A stretch of 64,000 nt of DNA from Rhodothermus marinus DSM 4252 (lineage in GTDB: Bacteria; Bacteroidota; Rhodothermia; Rhodothermales; Rhodothermaceae). The DNA is taken from positions 2,212,874-2,276,873 of the forward strand of contig NC_013501.1 of the NCBI RefSeq assembly GCF_000024845.1, given 5' to 3'. A program made the translations under genes and the position numbers. The notes beneath the pieces are model-generated. The model was given only the letters and a program-made list of their open reading frames with translations. It did no database searches and was not told the DNA's origin. Shown piece by piece: positions 8,161 to 16,546 of this stretch; within the stretch, counting starts at the first letter, position 1, and every line of letters begins with the position of its first letter.

Positions 8161-9174
8161 TCAGGCCGTTAATGTTTGCGGCATTCGATCGTCAGAAGTG
8201 TATGCCGAAGGTGTGTTCAGGTGCCGCTCATTGATCTGGAGTAGCGCGCCGTCGCTCACCAGTGCTTCCAGTTCACGATACAACTCCAGCGCGCAGGCTT
8301 TCAGGCGGGGCTCGTCGTCCAGCACGTCGGTCAATCCGGCCTGCTTCAACGCATCCACCAGATTGATCAGCGACTGGGTGGCCCCCACGCGGTAGCCTAC
8401 CTGATCGTCGGCCGAACCATTCAGGTGCGCCCGAAACAGCATGTAGCGTTCGAGCAGACCGGTCAGCACTTCGATCAACCGCGCCTCGCCTTCCACGCTG
8501 AGACGCATGCGCCGATCGACCTCCAGCCGCTGTACGGCCAGTGCGGGTTCCGTGACGCCCGTCAGTTCGACCAGCTCGCGATAGGCGGCCTCCAGGGCCT
8601 GCAGGCGTGCCAGCACCCGCGCATAGTCGTCCCCTTCGTCGAACAGCAACACAAGCGTCTGGCAACCTTCGCGGGGAACCCTTGAACTGTCCAGCGCCGC
8701 ACAGATCAGCCGGAGCACCTGACGCAACATCTGAAGCCGGAGATGCAGGTGGTGCGCCGCCCGCATCAGCACACCGAACGCCTCGTCACTGGCCGAACGC
8801 ACGAACTGCTCGAAAGCCTCGTAAAAGCCATGTAGATCAGCCGCAAATCCCTGCAGGGCTTCCTGCTCGTTCCCGGAGCCCTCGAAGTGCGCCGTCAGCT
8901 GGCGCACTTTCTCCCGAAGCTGGATCAGCTCATGGAAGATCTGTCCGACCGGAAACGTCTCGCTCTGACGGCGCACTTCGTAGAAGGCGTCGCGAACGGC
9001 GTGATGCTTCCGGGAAAACAGGGTTCGGTTTCGGCTCGTCAGCCCTTCCATCAACTCGACGCCGAGCCGGTCGTAAGCACGCGCCAGCACAAAGATGTAG
9101 CGCACGAAATGCCGGTCCTTGTCCGTCGCGCGAAGCAGCGTGTGCAGATGCTGCGTCAGCTCGTAGGTCGTCAT
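8161..9174 (-). CDS. Uncharacterised helical 337-residue protein
   Basis: Not recognised. Almost the whole protein reads as amphipathic alpha helix, with many Leu/Arg/Glu heptad-like stretches (AAHHLHLRLQMLRQVLRLI, ARLQALEAAYRELVELTG) and no signal peptide or membrane segment. It begins MTTYELTQHLHTLLRATDKDRHFVRYIF. It is the first gene of a two-gene unit with the 146-residue gene. The composition suggests a structural or scaffolding helical bundle, but this is only inference. Confidence 0.65.
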   Translation of the reverse strand: MTTYELTQHLHTLLRATDKDRHFVRYIFVLARAYDRLGVELMEGLTSRNRTLFSRKHHAVRDAFYEVRRQSETFPVGQIFHELIQLREKVRQLTAHFEGSGNEQEALQGFAADLHGFYEAFEQFVRSASDEAFGVLMRAAHHLHLRLQMLRQVLRLICAALDSSRVPREGCQTLVLLFDEGDDYARVLARLQALEAAYRELVELTGVTEPALAVQRLEVDRRMRLSVEGEARLIEVLTGLLERYMLFRAHLNGSADDQVGYRVGATQSLINLVDALKQAGLTDVLDDEPRLKACALELYRELEALVSDGALLQINERHLNTPSAYTSDDRMPQTLTA

Positions 9175-9244
9175 GCGGCACCTCTACGAAGTCCGGGGTC
9201 GATCCACGCCATCCTTTCTAATAATCGACCCCGTGGCTTTGAGA

Positions 9245-9628
9245 TTAAGCAACCGCTTTATCCGATGCCGCATTCGTCGATCCGGACCGCGCAGCAAGCC
9301 CCTTCCTGGCGAAATGGAGCACCGCAGCCACGACCGCCAGTCCCAGGGCCACCACCAGGAAGCCCCAACCCGGGTGGCCGAGCCAGCTTCCCAGCCCCAG
9401 CGCAGCGGCCACCAGCGCAAACACGACGGCCAGTCCGGCCAGCATGCCTACCAGCAGGCGCAGCAGCAGCTGGCGGATGCGGGCTTCAATTCGTTCCTCG
9501 ATTTCCAGCTGGGTAAGTGTCAGCCGAAGCTCCACCCAGGCACGCAGGTCTTCTACCAGCTCCTGCATCTGCCGGCGCAGGCGCTGCAGGTGCTGCGAGG
9601 GCATCTCGGTTTTCGGCGGTGTATTCAT
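9245..9628 (-). CDS. Phage holin superfamily / YqjE-like membrane protein
   Basis: About 127 residues with an amphipathic N-terminal helix rich in Arg/Glu (MQELVEDLRAWVELRLTLTQ), then two transmembrane segments (LLVGMLAGLAVVFALVAAAL and WGFLVVALGLAVVAAVLHFA). This layout is typical of the Actinobacteriophage-holin-III/YqjE type (PF07332-like), which in free-living bacteria is a small inner-membrane protein of unknown role rather than a lysis protein. ATG at 9628 was taken; ATG at 9634 is equally possible. It is divergent from the Nfu_N gene. Confidence 0.65.
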   Translation of the reverse strand: MNTPPKTEMPSQHLQRLRRQMQELVEDLRAWVELRLTLTQLEIEERIEARIRQLLLRLLVGMLAGLAVVFALVAAALGLGSWLGHPGWGFLVVALGLAVVAAVLHFARKGLAARSGSTNAASDKAVA

Positions 9629-9703
9629 GACCATCACTGTTCAATGGAACCCGGACCAACGCCGGGCTTTTCGTTTAGCGTTTTTCAAAAAAACCACCCG
9701 ATA

Positions 9704-10012
9704 ATGCGTTTCTGGAAAAAATCGTCCGCACCGGGTCTGCAATCACACCCCACCCCCAACCCCAACAGCCTCAAATTTACGGCGCCCGGACAGACTTTTA
9801 TCGACAAGGGCCTGTTGAGTTTTCGTTCGGCCGAGGCGGCCGCCGCGCATCCGCTGGCGGCTGCGCTGTTTGCCATCGAAGGCGTCTGCGACGTGCTGAT
9901 TCTTCCAGAGTTCGTCACCGTGACCAAGCGCCCCGACGTCCCCTGGGAAGCCATCGAGGCGCCGGTGATGGAAGCGCTGCGTGCGTATCTGGCCGAGCGC
10001 TCCGGAAGCTGA
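9704..10012 (+). CDS. NifU/Nfu N-terminal (Nfu_N) domain protein
   Basis: A 102-residue protein that is an isolated Nfu_N domain: SHPTPNPNSLKFTAPGQTF, then an Ala-rich helix, LFAIEGVCDVLILPEFVTVTK and a C-terminal helix. In larger Nfu proteins this domain sits ahead of the CxxC iron-sulfur scaffold domain; here there is no CxxC, so it cannot carry a cluster alone. It may act as an adaptor in Fe-S delivery, which is inference. It converges on the LuxC-like gene with only five bases between stops. Confidence 0.8.
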   Translation: MRFWKKSSAPGLQSHPTPNPNSLKFTAPGQTFIDKGLLSFRSAEAAAAHPLAAALFAIEGVCDVLILPEFVTVTKRPDVPWEAIEAPVMEALRAYLAERSGS

Positions 10013-10017
10013 GCGGG

Positions 10018-11100
10018 CTACGCCAGCAGTTCGCGCAGAGCTTCGATAGCCGTCCCGACCGGATCGGGAAACGGTGGCCGGTGTGCGTGGCCGGGCGTCG
10101 TCCGTCCGGGCAATTGCGGTAGTTGCCGCAGAAGCGCAGGCCGGGCGACAACGACCGACACTTCGGCCGCATGCGCCTCCAACCACTCCGCCACCTCCAC
10201 AGGATCGCGATAGGGCACCCAGCGCAGGTGGCCCGGCGTCTGCACTTCGGGCGCGCCCCTGCTGACGAGGAATTCCAGCCCTTCGCCATAGGCGTGGGGA
10301 ATGCCGGCCGCCTTCAGCCATGCCTGCGGCATCTTCAGGCGTCCGGGCGTGGCCGGATGGGCCGGAAACACCCCGCGAAAATGCGACAGCGCTTCGAGCA
10401 ACGCGTCCGGCCGTAGCGACTCGGGCGCCCAGAGCAGCCGCACGCTCCGGGCGCCGAACCCTTCAAAAAGCAGCGCGTCTTCGGCCAGCCCTTCCAGTTC
10501 GTCCGGTGTCTCCCGGCCATCCAGCACGGCCACGCCGTAACGCATCGGGAGCAGCCGCACCCGTTCGGGTGGCCGTCGAACCCGTGCCAGCGCTTCCTGC
10601 ACCTCCTGATGCACCGCCTCGTCCCCGACCACTACCAGCACGTCGGCTGCTTCCAGACGGGTTTCCAACCGCGGCTCGGTGTCGAGCTGGATCGTATCGA
10701 CCGCCAGCGCCTGCAGCAGAGCACCGATCAGCGTGGCGGCCGGTTCGGCGAGCACCAGCGTGCCCCGATGCCCGCTCAGCCAGAGCAAGAGCGCCTCCTG
10801 CCAGCCGGCCAGCGGCGCGCGGTCGGTCTGCCAGAGCAGCACGGTGCGCCCGGAAGGCGGAGGCAGGCTTTCCACAAAACGGCGCAGCACCGACTCCGTA
10901 AGCACATGCATCTGCTGGTTCAGCGCAAACGCCGCAGCTTCCTCGGTCAGAAAGTCCGAAGCGGCCAGCGCCTGCGCGACGGCTTCCTGGCGCTCCGGCC
11001 ACGACGGCTCGCGCCATCGGCGGGCCAGCTCGAGCAGTCGCTGCATGCGCTCAGTAAGCGCCGCTTTTACTGATCGCCCTGTGGAAGGCGAATCAGGCAT
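10018..11100 (-). CDS. LuxC-like acyl-CoA reductase family protein
   Basis: A 360-residue protein resembling the LuxC-type acyl-CoA/acyl-protein reductases common in Bacteroidota. Signals are SDFLTEEAAAFALNQQMHV, VLLWQTDRAPLAGWQEALL (the nucleotide-binding entry region) and LLWLSGHRGTLVLAEPA, then the C-terminal RWVPYRDPVEVAEWLEAHA. Classical LuxC reduces fatty acyl groups to aldehyde using NADPH. The catalytic Cys is not obvious to me, so activity is uncertain. It overlaps the upstream thioredoxin-fold gene by 34 bases and ends a three-gene minus-strand operon. Confidence 0.65.
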   Translation of the reverse strand: MPDSPSTGRSVKAALTERMQRLLELARRWREPSWPERQEAVAQALAASDFLTEEAAAFALNQQMHVLTESVLRRFVESLPPPSGRTVLLWQTDRAPLAGWQEALLLWLSGHRGTLVLAEPAATLIGALLQALAVDTIQLDTEPRLETRLEAADVLVVVGDEAVHQEVQEALARVRRPPERVRLLPMRYGVAVLDGRETPDELEGLAEDALLFEGFGARSVRLLWAPESLRPDALLEALSHFRGVFPAHPATPGRLKMPQAWLKAAGIPHAYGEGLEFLVSRGAPEVQTPGHLRWVPYRDPVEVAEWLEAHAAEVSVVVARPALLRQLPQLPGRTTPGHAHRPPFPDPVGTAIEALRELLA

Positions 11101-11648
11101 CCGAATGCACCCGTTTCGGTCGTCTCCGGTGCCTTGCCCTGCAGCAGCGCCTCCAGCGCCGCTTTCAGATAGGCCTGCTGGACATTGGAGGCGTCGCCCG
11201 GACTGTCGTCGATCGCGCCCCGATAGACGAGCCGGTTGCGGGCGTCAAAGACAAACACCTCGGGCGTGCGCGAAGCCCCCAGTGCCCGGGCCAGCGCCGC
11301 CTCCTCGTCCTTCAGGTAGGGCATCGGGTAGCCTTTGCGCTGCACCTGCTGTCGGCTGGCCTCCAGCGACTCCTGCGGGAAAGCCTCCGGATCGTTGGCG
11401 TTCACCAGCACAAAGGCAATGCCCTGCGCTTCGTAAGCATCGGCCAGCTCCTTCAGCCGGGCTTCGTAGCGATCGACCCAGGGGCAGCGGTTGCTCCAGA
11501 ACACGATCACCAGCCCACGCGCGCCCCGAAGCTGCGCAAGCGTCACCTGCTGCCCGTCGGTCGAAGGCATCGGCCGATCGGCCAGCGGTAGCTGCGCCTG
11601 TGCCGGCCAGGCGACCAGCAATCCCAGAAGTAACCAGAAGTGTCTCAT
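11067..11648 (-). CDS. Exported redoxin/thioredoxin-fold protein
   Basis: A 193-residue protein with a cleavable signal peptide (MRHFWLLLGLLVAWPAQA, then QLPL) and a peroxiredoxin-like thioredoxin fold. The active-site region is VIVFWSNRCPWVDRYEARL, a single Cys followed by PWVDRY rather than CxxC. The conserved SRTPEVFVFD provides the cis-Pro, and a C-terminal GAFGCLIR Cys is typical of this family. It likely acts in the periplasm. It starts four bases beyond the TlpA-like gene stop and overlaps the LuxC-like gene. Confidence 0.8.
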   Translation of the reverse strand: MRHFWLLLGLLVAWPAQAQLPLADRPMPSTDGQQVTLAQLRGARGLVIVFWSNRCPWVDRYEARLKELADAYEAQGIAFVLVNANDPEAFPQESLEASRQQVQRKGYPMPYLKDEEAALARALGASRTPEVFVFDARNRLVYRGAIDDSPGDASNVQQAYLKAALEALLQGKAPETTETGAFGCLIRLPQGDQ

Positions 11649-11652
11649 AGGC

Positions 11653-12135
11653 TTACCGGTTGAGCAGTTTTTGCACCTGCTCGACCAGTTGGTCATAGGT
11701 TGTTTTACCTTCCCAGAAGCCCCGCAAATTTCCGGCCATATCGTACAGAAAGGTGGCAGGCAGGGCTCCGGTCCACTCCGGACTGAAGGCTCTTACAAAC
11801 GCATCATCGGCTCCCTGCTTCAGAAAAGAGAAGCGTACGCCCTGCGATTGCAGAAACCGACGCACCGCCGGCAATTCGTCTTCGAAGTCGGCCGATACGA
11901 AAAAGACGCGCACCTGCGACGAATCGTACTGTTGCTGCAACCGCACAAATGCGGGAAACTCCTCCACGCAGGGAGCACACCAGGTGGCCCACATATTGAC
12001 CACTTTTACGGTCGCCGGACTTTCCCGAACGACCTCCAGGATTTCGGTGGCCGTGGCGGGCCGCACCGTCTGGGCCCATCCGGATCCGACCAGCAGCAGC
12101 GCCCCAAAAAGCCCGCTCAGAAATTGCCTGCCCAT
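11653..12135 (-). CDS. TlpA-like periplasmic thioredoxin
   Basis: A 160-residue protein with an N-terminal signal peptide (FLSGLFGALLLVGSGWA, then QTV) and a TlpA/ResA fold: VVNMWATWCAPCVEEFPAF (CxxC), ALPATFLYD (cis-Pro) and the C-terminal YDQLVEQVQKLL helix. It is the promoter-proximal gene of a minus-strand operon with the single-Cys redoxin and the LuxC-like gene. ATG at 12135 was preferred to the open frame back to 12180 because the signal peptide begins there. Role: extracytoplasmic thiol-disulfide exchange. Confidence 0.85.
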   Translation of the reverse strand: MGRQFLSGLFGALLLVGSGWAQTVRPATATEILEVVRESPATVKVVNMWATWCAPCVEEFPAFVRLQQQYDSSQVRVFFVSADFEDELPAVRRFLQSQGVRFSFLKQGADDAFVRAFSPEWTGALPATFLYDMAGNLRGFWEGKTTYDQLVEQVQKLLNR

Positions 12136-12193
12136 TGCTCCAGTTTTGTTTGCGCTCTGACCCGAAGGTACGGCGATCATCTGTGAGGGTTTC

Positions 12194-13780
12194 TCAGCGA
12201 ACCGGCACGCGCGCCACGGGATAGTAACGTCCCGGTGCCAGGTGATCTTCCAGCAGGCCCCAGGCCACCAGCCCGTCGTCGGAGCGGGGCTCCAGCAACA
12301 GGGCGGCCAGCCGCCCCGTGCGTCCGTCGACGGTGACCAGACAACTCCCGGCCGGCGCGGCCAGCGTCTGTCGCTCGTAGGTCCCCCATACCTCCTGTCC
12401 CCGGTGCCCCTGGTAGGGCCGGTCGGCCACGGCCACCGAGTCGATCCGGAAACGCTCGACCTCCAGCTGAAGCCCGGCTTCCACCGGAACGCAGGGGATG
12501 CCGTGCACCTCGAGCAGATCCCGCACGCGGTCGAGTCCGGCCGGAATCAGATAGCCCCGGGGGATGGAGATCGTCTCGGTCGGTGCAAAGCGATCGTAGA
12601 GCGGCAGCATCTCCGGAAGCACCTCCGGACGGCGCTGCAGCATGAGCTGTCCGGTGTAGGGATGGCGCAGCGAATCGACCGTCCCCAGCAGAATGAGCGC
12701 CGGCTCCGGCGCCCGGTCGATGCGGGCGCGCAGCGCGATCGGCTCGCCCACCGGCGAAGCCTGCCGCACCTGTTCGACCAGCGAACGGATCTCGGAAGCC
12801 CGGGCGGCCGCAAACGAAAGCACCGCTTCGAGAAAGGCATACGTCGCCTCGATGCGCTCCTCGAACGTCGCGTACGCGTAGGCTTCGCTGAGCAGCCCCA
12901 GCATGCCCCGGAGGCCGACGTAGTTCGTGCCGAAGCGGGGTCGATGGTCGAAGGTGTACCAGCCGGGCGGCCGGTCGCTCCCCGGCCAGGGCAGGTTGCC
13001 GTAGTAGAAGAACTTCCACCGATGCTTCGTCCAGATCGTATCGTTGACGGCCGGCAGCCAGACCCGGCGCAGGTAGTCCACCAGCGGTTTCGGTGTGGAC
13101 GGGTGCAACGGCGGCGCGTAGGTGAGCGGATAGGCGTGGTAGGTGCCGTCCGTCGTGTGCAGATCGATGAAAATGTGCGGATCGTACGCACGCAGCAACC
13201 GGAGCAGCGAGCGCGTCTCGGGCGCATCGGCTTTCATAAAATCTCGGTTCAGATCGTACCCCTGCGCATTGGCCCGCTGACCCATGCCCCCGACAGGCCC
13301 GTTCTGCAATGGACGGTTGTAGAGACTGATGCGCTCGTTGCCGTCGGCGTTGTAGATGGGGGCCACCAGTAGCACGAGCGAGTCGGCCCACTCGGCATAC
13401 ATCCCGGCGGCCAGCGCCCGCAGCAGCATCAGGGCCGCTTCCTTGCCGACCACCTCGCCACCGTGGATATTGGCCAGAATCAACACGCGCAGCGGCGCCG
13501 ACGCAGCCCGCACGCCGTCGCCCGTTGCATTCACCACGTTCCCGTAGATCACCAGCGGTAGCGCGCGGCCTTCTGTCGTGTACCCGAAGCGCGTCACCTG
13601 AATCCGGTGCGAACTGGCCTCCAGCACGTCCAGAAACGCCAAGACCTCGTCGTAGCGCGTCGTCTCGGCAAAGCCCGTGGCCTCGGCCCGCGTCTGCAGA
13701 AAGGCCAGATCCACGCCCTGCCCGAAAGCCATCCGGGCCAGCAACAGCATCAGCAAAAGGCAACCGCCACGCATGTTCAT
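12194..13780 (-). CDS. M14 zinc carboxypeptidase
   Basis: A 528-residue exported metallocarboxypeptidase. The signal peptide is CLLLMLLLARMAFG after MNMRG. The zinc site is visible as HGGE in LANIHGGEVVGKEAAL (HxxE) and the later His in IFIDLHTTDGTYHAYPLTY, with a substrate-binding RDF in YDLNRDFMK. The C-terminal third is a beta-rich accessory region. ATG at 13780 overlaps the stop of the NSS transporter (ATGA), so they are translationally coupled: peptide trimming and amino-acid uptake are likely linked. A second in-frame Met at 13774 is also possible. Confidence 0.92.
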   Translation of the reverse strand: MNMRGGCLLLMLLLARMAFGQGVDLAFLQTRAEATGFAETTRYDEVLAFLDVLEASSHRIQVTRFGYTTEGRALPLVIYGNVVNATGDGVRAASAPLRVLILANIHGGEVVGKEAALMLLRALAAGMYAEWADSLVLLVAPIYNADGNERISLYNRPLQNGPVGGMGQRANAQGYDLNRDFMKADAPETRSLLRLLRAYDPHIFIDLHTTDGTYHAYPLTYAPPLHPSTPKPLVDYLRRVWLPAVNDTIWTKHRWKFFYYGNLPWPGSDRPPGWYTFDHRPRFGTNYVGLRGMLGLLSEAYAYATFEERIEATYAFLEAVLSFAAARASEIRSLVEQVRQASPVGEPIALRARIDRAPEPALILLGTVDSLRHPYTGQLMLQRRPEVLPEMLPLYDRFAPTETISIPRGYLIPAGLDRVRDLLEVHGIPCVPVEAGLQLEVERFRIDSVAVADRPYQGHRGQEVWGTYERQTLAAPAGSCLVTVDGRTGRLAALLLEPRSDDGLVAWGLLEDHLAPGRYYPVARVPVR

Positions 13781-15285
13781 TCTTCTGTTTGCACCGGGAT
13801 CGGAAGCTGCATCCGACGCACCAGCCAGTCGTTCAGCAGATAGCAGGCCACCAGCGCCACACCCCACTGCACCAGGCACGTCATTACCGAGTAGGGCACA
13901 AACGGATCGTACCACCGCTCCGGCGCATACACCACCCCTGCCTGATAGAGCCACCAGCCCAGCAGCACCACCGCCTCCAACGGCACCACCCATCGCATCA
14001 GCACATCCCACCCCCGCCCCAACTGCCAGTCCCACGCATTCACCGCGATCGTCTCCGCCCGCAGACGCGCCGGACCGTAGCGCATCACCGCCAGCGCCAC
14101 AAACGCGCCCGAAAGCATCAACGCCACGCCCCAGACGAAATCCTGATTGCCGAACACCGTCAGGTTCAGTGCCGAGGGCAACCCCAGCAGCCAGGCCACC
14201 ACGCCCACCCCCACCAGCGCGCGCGATCGCCGAACACCCAGATCCATCAACACGCGCGTGGCCAGCTCCACCATCGCAATCAGCGAACTGAAAGCCGCAA
14301 ACGTCAGCCCCACGAAAAACAGCACGGCCAGCACCCGGCCCATCGGCATCTTCGCAAAAAGCTGCGGCAGCCAGATAAAGGTCAGCCCCGTCGAAGCCGG
14401 ACCGCTCGTGCGCATCACCTCCAGCACCTCGGCCCGCGACAGCTCCGCCCCCAGCACCGCGAACACCGTCCCGAAGATCGTCAGCGCCGCCAGCAGCGAC
14501 ACCGTATTGTTGCCCACGCCCGTCAGGAAAGCGTTCTGCACCACGCCGTGCTCGCGCCGCATGTAGGCCGCATAGGTCAGAATCAATCCCCAGCCCGCGC
14601 CCGTGTCCCAGGCGTTCTGCGTGAGCGCCTCCAGCCACAGCCGCGGCTGCGCCAGATCGCTCCACTGCGGCGTAAACAGATACCGCACGCCCTCGAAGGC
14701 CCCTTCCAGCGTCAGCGCCCGCACCAGCGCAACCAGCAGAATCACCAGCAGCGACGGAATCAGAAACCGGTTGGCCCGCTCGATGGCCCGCACGCCCGTC
14801 CAGATCACCGCCACGGCCAGCCCGAGCGCCAGCGCCTGAAACACCACCGGCCAGAGACTCCCCTGAAACCCGTCCCAGAACTGCTGCGCCGCTTCCGTAG
14901 AGCTCGGCAGCGGACGCAACAGCAGGCCTCCCGCATAGTAAAGACACCAGCCCGTTACGACCGCATAGTAGCACATGATGGCCGTCGAGACCAGCGCCAC
15001 GAACGCGCCCAGCCAGGCCATCGAGCGTCCGCCCACACGCGCGAACGTCCCGATCACCCCCATCCGGCCTTTCTGCCCCAGCGCATACTCGGCCACGATC
15101 AGCGGCACGCTCCAGAGAAACAGAAACACCACCCACACCAGCAGAAAAGCCCCGGCGCCCAGATCGCCCCCGTTCTGCGCGGCAATGCGGGGAAAACGCC
15201 AGATGTTGCCCGTCCCCACCGCGATCCCCAGCACGCTCAGCAGCAACCCCAGCCGCGAAGAGAAATGCTGTCGCGATTCCTGCAT
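13777..15285 (-). CDS. Neurotransmitter:sodium symporter family transporter (SNF/NSS)
   Basis: A 502-residue inner-membrane protein of the LeuT/NSS family with about 12 hydrophobic segments. The signature is at the N-terminus: RLGLLLSVLGIAVGTGNIWR, with the unwound TM1 (G-x-G-N-x-W-R-F-P) that binds Na+ and substrate, followed by FPRIAAQNGGGAF-type sequence (here NGGDLGAGAFLL). It should import amino acids with sodium. It is coupled to the M14 carboxypeptidase downstream by an ATGA overlap. It is divergent from the polyprenyl synthase gene with about 155 bases between. Confidence 0.93.
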   Translation of the reverse strand: MQESRQHFSSRLGLLLSVLGIAVGTGNIWRFPRIAAQNGGDLGAGAFLLVWVVFLFLWSVPLIVAEYALGQKGRMGVIGTFARVGGRSMAWLGAFVALVSTAIMCYYAVVTGWCLYYAGGLLLRPLPSSTEAAQQFWDGFQGSLWPVVFQALALGLAVAVIWTGVRAIERANRFLIPSLLVILLVALVRALTLEGAFEGVRYLFTPQWSDLAQPRLWLEALTQNAWDTGAGWGLILTYAAYMRREHGVVQNAFLTGVGNNTVSLLAALTIFGTVFAVLGAELSRAEVLEVMRTSGPASTGLTFIWLPQLFAKMPMGRVLAVLFFVGLTFAAFSSLIAMVELATRVLMDLGVRRSRALVGVGVVAWLLGLPSALNLTVFGNQDFVWGVALMLSGAFVALAVMRYGPARLRAETIAVNAWDWQLGRGWDVLMRWVVPLEAVVLLGWWLYQAGVVYAPERWYDPFVPYSVMTCLVQWGVALVACYLLNDWLVRRMQLPIPVQTEE

Positions 15286-15441
15286 GGCCGAACGAAACTT
15301 CCGTCAACGTTCGCGCACAAAAATACGAGCTTTCGACACAAGGTGCGAGCGCCGGCCGCACTTTCTGCAGGGCCGCGGCCAAACTTCTACCGGCCGTGGT
15401 CGTTTCAGCGGCAAGATGTGCCACCCGTAACCACTACCGGC

Positions 15442-16446
15442 ATGGCCGTGCGTGCTACCCCCCCGGATCAACCGCGTGTCATCTCCCTGAAAGACATCCA
15501 GCGCCCCGTTGCGGAAGAGCTGAAGCACTTCCAGCGCTACTTCCGCGATGCCATGCGCACCTCGGTGCCGCTGCTCGATCACGTCGCCCGCTATCTGCTC
15601 CGCCAGAAGGGAAAGCGCATCCGCCCGCTGCTGGTCCTGCTGACGGCCAAACTGTGCGGCGGCATCACGGAAGCCACCTACCGCGCGGCCGCACTGGTGG
15701 AACTGCTGCACTCGGCCACGCTGGTGCACGACGACGTGGTGGACGGCGCCGAACAGCGCCGCGGCATGTTTTCCATCAACGCCATCTGGAAAAACAAGGT
15801 GGCCGTGCTCTTCGGCGACTTCCTGCTCAGCCGGGGCCTGCTGCTGGCGCTGGACCACCGGGACTACGACACGCTGCACGCGCTGTCGGACGCCGTGCGC
15901 CGCATGAGCGAAGGCGAGCTGCTGCAGATCGAAAAGTCGCGCCACCTGGACATCGACGAAGCCACCTACTTCCGCATCATTTCCGACAAAACCGCCTCGT
16001 TGATCGCCGCCTGCACCAAATCCGGGGCCCTCAGCGCAACCGACGATCCCCGGGTAATCGACGAGATGTACCTTATGGGCGAAAAGCTGGGGCTGGCTTT
16101 CCAGATCCGCGACGACCTGTTCGACTACGGCGAAGAGGCGGGCAAGCCCATCGGGAACGACCTGAAAGAGAAAAAGCTGACGCTGCCGCTCATCTACGCG
16201 CTCCGGATGGCGCCGTCTTCCGAGCGCCGCCGCATCCTCCGGATCGTGCGCAAGAAGAAAAAAACGCGCGACGACATTCAGACGGTGGCCGACTTTGCCG
16301 AGGCGTATGGGGGCATGGCCTACGCCCGCGCGCGCATGGAGGCGCTGGCCGGCGAAGCACGGGCCATTCTCGAGCGCTACCCGCCCGGCGACGCCCGCGA
16401 CGCACTCATCGACCTGGTGGACTATACCGTCACGCGCAATCGGTAA
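15442..16446 (+). CDS. Polyprenyl synthetase (trans-isoprenyl diphosphate synthase)
   Basis: A 334-residue all-helical prenyltransferase making linear isoprenoid diphosphates, probably for quinone side chains. First Asp-rich motif: LVHDDVVDGAEQRRG (DDxxD). Second: AFQIRDDLFDYGE (DDxxD). KGKRIRPLLVLL is the conserved substrate-binding segment. The residue ahead of the first motif (LLHSATLVHDD) suggests a medium to long product, but chain length cannot be read reliably. The frame is open far upstream; ATG at 15442 matches the family start. Confidence 0.92.
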   Translation: MAVRATPPDQPRVISLKDIQRPVAEELKHFQRYFRDAMRTSVPLLDHVARYLLRQKGKRIRPLLVLLTAKLCGGITEATYRAAALVELLHSATLVHDDVVDGAEQRRGMFSINAIWKNKVAVLFGDFLLSRGLLLALDHRDYDTLHALSDAVRRMSEGELLQIEKSRHLDIDEATYFRIISDKTASLIAACTKSGALSATDDPRVIDEMYLMGEKLGLAFQIRDDLFDYGEEAGKPIGNDLKEKKLTLPLIYALRMAPSSERRRILRIVRKKKKTRDDIQTVADFAEAYGGMAYARARMEALAGEARAILERYPPGDARDALIDLVDYTVTRNR

Positions 16447-16546
16447 CGTGCTTGAAAAGTTCGTGGCGGTCCGGGCAAAAAAGGCCACGTTGCCCTAAAT
16501 TGAGACCGACCGGTCTGCTGCAACCAACCCATCCGTCGGAGACGCC

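Noticed and set aside
9245-9628. Holin-like gene as a sign of prophage
   Set aside because: No endolysin, integrase or structural genes lie near it; this membrane family is common on ordinary chromosomes.
12177-13763. A 528-codon open frame antisense-offset within the M14 carboxypeptidase region
   Set aside because: It has Arg/Ala/Gly-biased composition from G+C third-position wobble, and no family motif, while the overlapping frame at 12194-13780 has the complete zinc site and signal peptide.
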